From Macrothele yani (lineage: Eukaryota; Arthropoda; Arachnida; Araneae; Macrothelidae): a stretch of 64,000 nt of DNA. Positions within the stretch are counted from its first letter, which is position 1. Every line of letters starts with the position of its first letter. The notes under the pieces were generated by a model. That model had not been told where the DNA came from, ran no database searches, and saw nothing but the letters and a program-made list of their open reading frames with translations. Below are positions 57,047-64,000 of this stretch, in pieces. The DNA lies in NCBI GenBank assembly GCA_039090855.1, contig CM077005.1:20003921-20067920 (forward strand), given 5' to 3'. A program made the translations under genes and the position numbers.

Positions 57047-57980
57047 TTTCAGGGGTTGAAAAATATCTGAAAAGTTGCATGCCCAACTGGGCATGTGCAG
57101 AAATTATTTGCCTGGCCAGGCAGTAAAAGATGTATTCCCAGGAAAATTTATCTTTTAAGATAACAAATAAGAATCCTCGTTTAAGTTAAAAAATAGAGTG
57201 AACTTTTTTTTATGTTTTGCATTTCCATCCATTTTAAATGCCTGTATTCAAAATTTTCAATACCCAAAACTGTGTAACTCAAGTTTTAAGATGATGCTGA
57301 AATTGGTATGAAATAATATGATGATAATGAAATTGGCATTTGAGAAATTTAGTGGTTTTGTCATGTTCCTTTCGTTGAAGTTTTTGCCCTTTGTCATCAG
57401 CCCTTTAACAACCATGACCCTAAAATTTTGTATCGCTCTAAATACTGTAACGCCCAAAATTGTCGGTTGTTTCACTTCTTTGTTTAATAGCAATAATGAT
57501 GACTGAATGTGACCCCCTAATGATCCCTCATAGGTCGTGCAAATTTAAAGAACAGGTAAAGGTAGCAAATCTGACTCACTTTAGACAGGCATTTCAGGCA
57601 GCTATGGTCGATTGTATGCACAGGAGTTTTGGGCGTTATGGTCATTAAAGGGTTAAACACCGGTGAATAGTTCCATCAAAGTCATGCATCCCATTGCTGA
57701 CTATAAACATTTGGAGCAAACTGACATATGGTTCCAATTTCTGGACCGAGACCATATTATAATTAAAGAAGTGATATTCTTTTGTCCTTGGCACTCCGTA
57801 ACAGAGAAATGAAACATGACATGTGATGACTGCCTTTTTTCTCGTAGTAGGAAATTCTATTTGAAACTTCATCATTTTTAAATTTTGTTGCCCGGACCAG
57901 GCAACTAGATTTTTTATTTACCTGCCCAAGCCAATAATTTACATGCCCCAGGCATCTCGGGTATGGTATTTTTCAAGCCC
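57047..57980. mobile_element. Non-autonomous DNA element (hAT-like ends)
   Basis: Left end CAGGGGTTGAAAAATA and right end TATTTTTCAAGCCCTA are inverted repeats with two mismatches. Both are followed internally by gcatgcc / ggcatg and cctggccagg-type segments. I found no clean 8-bp duplication. It splits the third mariner, together with the SINE to its right. The interior has no protein similarity. Confidence 0.65.
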
Positions 57981-57999
57981 TATTATGCATACAGTATTT

Positions 58000-59159
58000 G
58001 TCGCCCCGGTGGCGCAGTGGTCAAAGACAGTGTTCCGCAACTGGTGTGCCCCCACAAGGTGAAAGGTGCGACGTGAACTTTTACCTATTATCCTATTGTA
58101 AGAAATCAATTGTTGAGTATTGTTTTTTAATTTTATCCCAGCTACTGTGTTTCATATGCTTGTATTTCATTCTCTGCAGCTGCACTGATTAAATAAGATG
58201 ATGCTTGTTTATTCTTTATTACATGGCGCAAATTTCTATGTATTCTAAGAAATAAAATTTAAATTATTTACTCACAGTTGTTGTTATACCGTAGTTTTGC
58301 TTATTGGTATATGTATTTCTCGCCTCTACTGCTGCATTATGCGGCTTCTTTGTTACACTTGCAGCATGTTCTGTGTACGCTTTTCTCTAAAAGTGTGGGG
58401 ATTAGCAAAACTTACCTTGTCTTTTATTATTTTATTATGTTGTTCTGGTATTTGTCCATGTTTGTTAGTGCTTCTTTAACTTTATTAATTTTTTCCTGTG
58501 CCGATGCACCCACCCATTGTTAGACTTTATTTTAAATAAGGCGGTGTATGTGTCCCTTCTTCCTTTTGAAGAGTATAGGTCCCGCGTCTTACAATTATTT
58601 CAGCTCTATCACAGTTGTGCTCTGAAGTAGTCCGAAAATTGTGATTGCTAGTCAGTCTTACTATTTTCCATTACTTTTTAAACTATTTTATTTTTTCAAG
58701 ATAGACAAGTTCCTTGTACGGAATGTTCCGCCCATGAGTGCAAGTAGTGAAAGCATTGAGTCCGAAAAAAAGAAACAAAAATTAGTGCACCGGCAGTATA
58801 GTGATAATTTAATATAATATAATAATAATAGGTTGATTACATTATTTATTTATATTAATAGTGTCATATCATACGTTTTTGAGGGGATTAACATTTTGGT
58901 GTGTCATGTTGAGTCATGGATAATTTATAATGTGCAGCGAGTAGAAAAAGGTTGTGGAACACTGGTCTAAGCGATGGCTTCTTATCATTCATTCGAATCC
59001 CAGTGAGGTATGGATGTTGTGTTTGTCTTACAGCACTGGCTCTCTCCCTTCCCTGGAACCAGTGACCCTAAATTAGGGATGGGTGGCTGCTTATAGCCTA
59101 TTGAGTTGCTCGCGGTGGTCGTTAAACCTCCAATAATAAAAACAAACCAAAGAAAACCC
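58000..59159 (+). repeat. tRNA-derived SINE, copy 8, interrupted by a hAT
   Basis: The SINE head (gtcgccccggtggcgcagtg) starts at 58000. The rest of the SINE (gtctaagcgatggcttctta onward) resumes at 58965 and runs to the A-rich tail ending at 59159. It is flanked by cagtattt (57992-57999 and 59160-59167). The insertion between 58028 and 58964 separates the A box from the B box (near 58990). Confidence 0.92.
58028..58964. mobile_element. hAT-type element inside the SINE
   Basis: The ends CAGTGTTCCGCAACTGGTG (58028) and, inverted, CAGTGTTCCACAACC (ending 58964) match. Flanks gtcaaaga (58020-58027) and gtctaagc (58965-58972) agree at six of eight positions. The interior reading at 58278-58523 is hydrophobic but has no similarity I recognise. 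At 937 bp it is non-autonomous. Confidence 0.88.
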
Positions 59160-60271
59160 CAGTATTTTGGGATTTTCAAAGGTGCCATTAGCCCTTTTCT
59201 AGAAGCGAGGTGAGAATGTGATTGCTGCATCGCACTGGGAAATTCTGTTGATGTTTCGGGACGCAATTTGAACAAAACGTTCAGGCCTACTGACTAGAGG
59301 AGTACTGCTCAATTACTACAACCGTAAACTTTATACGGCTTGATTAACCCAGCATAAAATTGAACAACTAGGCTGAGAATTTATTGAACATCCACCTTAC
59401 ACCCCCGAGTGATTTTCACCTGTTTGGTCTACTAAAACTTCACCTTGGAGGCAAATGTTTCACGGATGACGAAGGTGAATGTGAAGTGTGAAGATGGCTG
59501 AGACAGCAGACCCAAGACTTCTATGCTACAGATTTCAATGTACTGTCAAAGCAATGAGATAAGTTTGTCAATATTGTTGGAAATGTTGAGAAATAAGGGA
59601 AAATGTAAAGGTAATAATAAATGTTCTTCAAGTTCTTATCCCACGTAGTATTTTTTAAATAGTTGTTTGTGACTTATTAATGTACTTGTAAATAGTACTT
59701 TTTTCATAGTTTCAAATTAGTACTCACCAGCTCTGGTGATTAACTCTTAATTTCAGTGATTCAAATTACTTTAAATGGCCACTGATTTTCAGACCATTAG
59801 AAACTTTTGTTTATCCAATACTGTTTTAACCTTCTATGGTTTGTAAGGAACAAACCTATTGCCCACACCCCAAAAGATATTTTCTGCTGATTTCATTATG
59901 TTCTGATATTTTTGGACTTCCGATGCTGATTTAATGTGTTGAATAATGCTTTTGTGAGTCGTAGTAATTATTTTTTATACTTTGATTAAACTAGTGAAAA
60001 TATTTTTTTAGAACAATGTATGATATTTTTTTTTGTGCTCTTTAAAAACTGAGCCTATATTTATTTTAGATAAAAAGGCAAGTTTTTTAGACTTGCTGTA
60101 CAAAGCCAACGTGTTCAAACAAATTAAGCACAGTAGATGTAGTTTGAAATCTAAATAATAGGATCCAATATAATTATATAAATTGAACCCATATAAATTA
60201 TAGCTGTAACAGTTTTTGTATTAGTGAAATACTTATTTTGGCTTTACTCAAAAACTAAAATTACATTCAGC

Positions 60272-60366
60272 TGAAGAATTCTTATTCTCCTTGACAGTCA
60301 ACAATAGGACACAAAATGTCTGCTAATAAACAGAACTCAGAGAAAAAGGAGAATAAGAATTCTTCA
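60272..60366. repeat. Perfect 21-bp inverted repeat, 53-bp spacer
   Basis: 60272-60292 (starting tgaagaattcttattctcct) is the exact reverse complement of 60346-60366. It lies 430 bp upstream of PRKRIP1 exon 2. No element ends are recognised around it. Confidence 0.75.
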
Positions 60367-60795
60367 ACCACATATAGTTACAGTTTTTTTTGCACATTTT
60401 ATTTGATTTGGTTACTAGCTGTTACTTACTGGCCACTTATGTAAAATTTCAGTTTTCACACATATGCAGCAGGTCATGGAAAATTTTCCGGAGTCCTAGA
60501 GAAGTCATAGAAAAGTGCTTGAACTATACGAATATTGTTATATCTGAGCATCCAGGGCATTCAACCAGTCGTATCAATTCAAAATAATATCGTGAGAAGG
60601 TATCTAAAGTATTAAGTTTAAACCATATACTCTGTGTCATGGTGGCATATTATGAGCTGTATGCAGACCCATACATTTAGGAATACTTTTTCTTTTTTGT
60701 ACAGTAGAACCTTTGTATCAATTTAAACCAAATCTGAGGAAAATATTTTTTCAAGGAATATCTACGAAGATACTTAATATTAAAAACATTTTCAG

Positions 60796-60874
60796 GAGAA
60801 GCCAGTGATTATTCCAGAAATGCCAAAAGAAAAGAAACTTCACAATCCTCCAGAATTTGTAAGAAATGTTATGG
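60796..60874 (+). CDS. PRKRIP1: PRKRIP1 exon 2 (partial gene)
   Basis: After the acceptor ttttcag the exon reads EKPVIIPEMPKEKKLHNPPE and then FVRNVMG, and ends at a strong donor (gtgagt, 60875) in phase 1. It joins in phase 0 to NP at the end of exon 1. The PPEFVR-VMG segment is conserved across PRKRIP1 (human: PPPEFVRDVMG). The family then continues with a Gly/Ser stretch, a FHVYRHLRRREY motif and a long basic coiled-coil helix. I searched by eye for a FHVYR-type exon to the end of the window and found none, so the remaining exons lie beyond 64000. Confidence 0.88.
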
Positions 60875-61067
60875 GTGAGTACAAGATATAAGGACATTTA
60901 AATCTGTATTTATTTTTTTACAGTATCCTCTAAAATCATGTGATTTTTTACAGTATCTTCCAAATTCGTGTGATTTTTACAGTATCCCCCAAACTCGTGA
61001 GCTTTTTACAATATCCTCCAAAACCATGTGCATGCATGTACCATGTTTATCTTAGTTCAAGACACTT

Positions 61068-61672
61068 ACATACACATACATTCATATCACTACGCTGTTC
61101 TCTGAGATTCAGAGGTTTGCTCCACAAAGAGGTGCAAACTACCAGACAGTTTTTGACTGATTATTTACTTACTCTTGCCATATCAAACTTCTCCATTTAC
61201 AGCGATCTTGACACACAACTCGGGCTTCACTGACATCCATCATACACGAGGTACACAAGACCTTCTATACTTCATACTCATAATCTTTTTCTCATGAAGA
61301 CACTCCTGAATCTATTCTTCCCATGACTTCCTTGGCCTTCCTCTGCCTTTCCTTCCAGCTACTTGGGTTAAAAAAAATTCTTAGTAAGCATCTCATCACT
61401 CATTCTTTCAATATGGCCAAACAACGAAGCATATTAGTCTCCACCTTGATAACAACGTTTTGCTTCACATTACACAACTGCAACACATCTTCATTCCTCA
61501 CACGATCAGAACGTGTCTTGCCACAAACCCCCGTAAGTAACTCCAGCACAGAAACGACTTTCAAATCTCTAGCACACAAACGACTCCTATGTTTCTTCTG
61601 TAGTACTCAGCATCAGAGTAGGAACAATTACACTCTCATACACAACCATGCGGAACTCTCTTGAGAATCCAA
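61068..61672 (-). pseudogene. LINE-A copy 6, 3' fragment
   Basis: The antisense 3' end begins with the TATG-type tail (ttacatacacatacattc) and the conserved gttctctgagattcagaggt. On the minus strand it reads decayed pieces of the C-terminal region (FGHIERMSDEML-like, and GRPRKSW-like near 61320-61345). It is truncated at about 61672. Several small deletions break the frame. Confidence 0.85.
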
Positions 61673-61679
61673 CTCACTG

Positions 61680-63150
61680 GGTTTTGTTTCAGAATCCTTA
61701 GGTTGAATGACCAACTGGAACCATCAGCTGTGGGCTAATCTCCCATACTGATGTACTTACCTGATAAAAAAGACACTAACACTATAGTATAAATCCATTT
61801 ATTCAGTGGCGTAATGCATACAGTATGTATGAGTCACCAAAGTTTTACTTTCTACTGCAGCGTTTTTAAAGGCAGTGTTTAGATATGAAATGCAGTGAAT
61901 TAGACTTCATAAGAAACAAAGATGATTTTAGAAAATGGTGTGGAAGACATCATGAGTGGTATTAGATGTTATTTATCATGCAATAATATGCTGTGTTGCA
62001 ACATGTTTTCATCCCATAATAATGCATGCCAAACCTTTGGTAATTCTATATAGACAGCATCAGAGTTGTATAGAAATAAAATGTATCTGCGTACACAACC
62101 ATTGAAACAGAAAGTTGATGCAATCCTGCAAAGTGTGAACCACAGTAACAATAGAATAAGATAATTTAAAGAAAAATTAATAAACAATAAATAATTATTA
62201 GAGCATTACAAGTTCCACTGAGGATAAAATAAGTACATTACAATTGAATGTGCACCAATGTGTGTGAAATAGACTTTTATGGCAAAATATCAAAATATTG
62301 GACTATGAACTTCATAAAAACAAGAAACTAATTATGTTTTTATATCCAGAAAAACAGTTCCATCAATGAACCTTTATAAATTATTAATAGCATTTTCAAC
62401 AAGTTAATTAAAAAATACTGGACTTACAAAATGCGTAAGGAAATTATTAATTTAATAACTGGCAACTGCAAGAGGAACCTGGCAATTTAAATTCCTTCTG
62501 TGTAAACAAAACTTTTGAGACAGTTCCTATACATTGAGAACAGGACTTGATAAAATCTAGAGGCTAGAAATGTCTGTAAAAACAAAAGAACTCAAAAATG
62601 TGAAAAATAATTGAAAGTTCTTCAAATTAAAATAGAATTAAGTATATTAATCTGAGTAAAGACTTAAGCATTTAATTGCTGTAAATGACATTTTTTTAAT
62701 TTACAAACAAAAACTATCTGCAAAACTTGCTAATAATTTGGAAACAATCCATGTGCAGCCTACATGCATACGTCTACATTCTGTTGCTCTGGACAGCATC
62801 AGTGCATGCCGGCTTACTGGAAAGGATTTAGACTGTTTTTCTAAAGGCAGTATTTTTAAAGTTCATGTACAGGGCAACTCTTCTAAAATTACTTATGTAG
62901 GAATGGCTGAGCACTGTATTCTGCGTGTTCTGGTTGATACTTCTCATGTGTTCTTTACATCTAGTGGCTAAAGGATTGCTTTGTCATTCCAATATACTGT
63001 ATAACTTCTCTGTGTTGTTAGGGTATGCTAACAGTATAGTGTACACACCCACTTTTTCTTCTCACATTGTTTCTCCTTGCAGTTAGATATTACACATCAT
63101 AAAGGGATTGGTAATTTTACAGCTAATAATGTTATATTTGCATACTTAAT
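61680..63150. other. No recognisable gene
   Basis: AT-rich intronic sequence of PRKRIP1 (assumed intron 2). A 77-codon frame at 62738-62971 has no similarity I recognise and no splice context matching PRKRIP1. I do not call it. Confidence 0.45.
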
Positions 63151-63154
63151 TCTA

Positions 63155-63240
63155 CAGTAAAACCTCAAAAATCCAGCATCGACGGGACTAGACTAGTGCA
63201 GGATTTATGAAAATTCCGGATTTCTGAAACTATCTAAAAA
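63155..63240. mobile_element. Single terminal repeat of a pogo/Tigger-type element
   Basis: After TA at 63153-63154 the sequence CAGTAAAACCTCAAAAATCC, then gggac, ccggatttctgaa, is the typical outer and subterminal part of a pogo/Tigger terminal repeat. I did not find the opposite end. The element may be truncated or run into the SINE at 63752. A 12-bp-arm hairpin (aaaggtactatt / aatagtaccttt) lies at 63404-63434. Confidence 0.65.
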
Positions 63241-63751
63241 TTGTGTAACAGGCGTTACGTAAAGCACGTATTTACACGTAACAGGCCACTTTAGCAAAAA
63301 TTTGCGTGTCTACACCTTATAAATAAGCAGGGGGTCGTGCTGCCAATCGCATTCCACGCAATTTGCAAAAAAAAAAAAAAAAAATTGTTTTGGCAATGAA
63401 AGGTACTATTATAATAAATAGTACCTTTCTGTACTATTTATTATAAAACTCTGGATGAACAATTGCCCAATGTTTCTTCACTTCTCATGATGATCTGCAT
63501 TTCTTCCACATTTATTTCTTGTAGACTGAGTTTATGTTTCAATCTTGTACTATTTTAATGTTATCCTGCCTCCAGCTGGCTACGTAGCTTGTCCCATGCA
63601 CTAAGTAATATATATTTGATTCTTGTCTGTGATCTTATCCAAGTAATACTTGTCTCTCAGGGTAACATTCCAAATAGCTGTCTTTTGGGAAATTCTCAAC
63701 TTTTTTACATGTAGCCTTTATTTTAGGCCTATCCCACTATCAGAATGTTTT

Positions 63752-63971
63752 TATTTTTTTTATTTGGAGGTTTAAGGACCACCATGAGCAACTCGGTGGG
63801 CTATAAAGCAGTTGCCCGTCCCTAATTTAGGGCCATTGATTCCAGGGAAGAGATAGAGCTAGCACTGTAAGACAAACACAACATCCATGCCTCACCGGGA
63901 TTTGAACCCGGACTCATCTCGTACAAATGATCAGAAGCCGCTGCTTAGACCACTGTGTCACTGGGGCGGCA
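63752..63971 (-). repeat. tRNA-derived SINE, copy 9
   Basis: A minus-strand copy: T-rich tail, ggaggtttaaggaccaccat, cctaatttagggccattgat, B box complement (gggatttgaaccc) near 63900 and A box complement near 63945-63965. Slightly more diverged than copies 6 and 7. Confidence 0.92.
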
Positions 63972-64000
63972 AATGTATTCTTTGCTTTGATTCTGCTCTG

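Larger units (their letters stand above)
53315..59678 (+). mobile_element. Mariner element expanded by nested insertions
   Basis: Ends aataagtcacaacc (53315) and ttgtgacttatt (to 59678) are inverted. The transposase is read in three parts on the plus strand. The N-terminus at about 53490-53750 reads MTEEQHAVVQAKGLRAKDIH, SGHPVQITTERTVRQVEEMI and MIDSAAT. The middle at 56745-57046 reads STGCSHGLAYSMI, and then pieces corresponding to WVPRELTQEHQ and VTGDK. The C-terminus at about 59240-59610 includes RQQTQDFYATDFN. The first split is a hAT with an 8-bp duplication (53753-56736). The second split (57047 to about 59240) holds a MITE and a SINE. All parts carry stops or frameshifts. Confidence 0.88.
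38061..60795 (+). other. PRKRIP1: PRKRIP1 intron 1, 22.7 kb of nested transposons
   Basis: The donor gtatgg (38061) and acceptor ttttcag (ending 60795) bound a phase-0 intron. Nearly all recognisable content is mobile-element derived. Stretches where I recognise nothing are 38175-38331, 40580-40822, 41355-41500, 50340-51130, 52890-53310 and 59690-60270. Confidence 0.85.

Noticed and set aside
58278..58523. Hydrophobic 81-codon frame that could be a small membrane protein
   Set aside because: It lies inside a non-autonomous hAT element, is AT-rich and resembles no family.
62738..62971. 77-codon open frame beginning METIHVQPT, possibly a further PRKRIP1 exon
   Set aside because: No FHVYR-type motif, no basic coiled coil and no matching splice phase. 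It is an isolated frame in AT-rich intron.

Overview
This window is animal nuclear DNA, probably from an invertebrate and most likely an arthropod. That assignment is inference: it rests on two spliced, conserved animal genes, long AT-rich introns, and a repeat mix of mariner/Tc1, hAT, pogo, RTE-type LINEs, a Penelope-like element and tRNA-derived SINEs. I cannot name the species. There are no operons, bacterial genes or CRISPR arrays.

Two host genes are supported, in divergent orientation about 27 kb apart. TRIAP1 (Mdm35 family, mitochondrial intermembrane space) is on the minus strand. Its first coding exon is 10731-10883 and its last is 3124-3237, with a 7.5 kb intron between them. PRKRIP1 (spliceosome-associated) is on the plus strand. 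Exon 1 is 37977-38060 and exon 2 is 60796-60874, separated by a 22.7 kb intron; the rest of the gene lies beyond the window. Splice phases match at both introns and the joined readings match the two families.

Layout. 1-3.1 kb holds short tandem repeats, broken Tc1/mariner pieces and a perfect 20-bp-arm hairpin below TRIAP1. 3.1-10.9 kb is TRIAP1, whose intron carries two decayed copies of a non-LTR element (here LINE-A). 11-14 kb has two more LINE-A copies. 14.5-20.5 kb has two hAT elements in opposite orientation. 20.5-22 and 25.1-27.2 kb hold a higher-order array of about 148-bp monomers, most carrying a CTCF-like motif. A pogo/Tigger element (22.3-23.8 kb) lies between the blocks. 27.2-28.8 kb is a Penelope-like element ending in a hammerhead-like motif. 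28.97-34.14 kb is a recent 2.6 kb tandem duplication that split a Tc1-family transposon into one truncated and one full-length copy. 34.7-37.7 kb is a SINE cluster plus a hAT MITE with a perfect target duplication.

The PRKRIP1 intron is a stack of nested insertions: a 2.2 kb hAT with perfect 8-bp duplications; a 530-bp palindrome; a mariner (41505-50331) split by two full-length RTE elements joined head to head; another mariner (51557-52881); and a third mariner (53315-59678) split by a hAT that itself contains a large palindrome with a further hAT inside it. Every transposase or reverse transcriptase I read is broken by a frameshift, stop, deletion or lost catalytic residue.

The least ordinary signals are the CTCF-like higher-order array, the head-to-head RTE pair, and the two palindromes that place a hammerhead-like core near their centre. 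All motif matches were made by eye.
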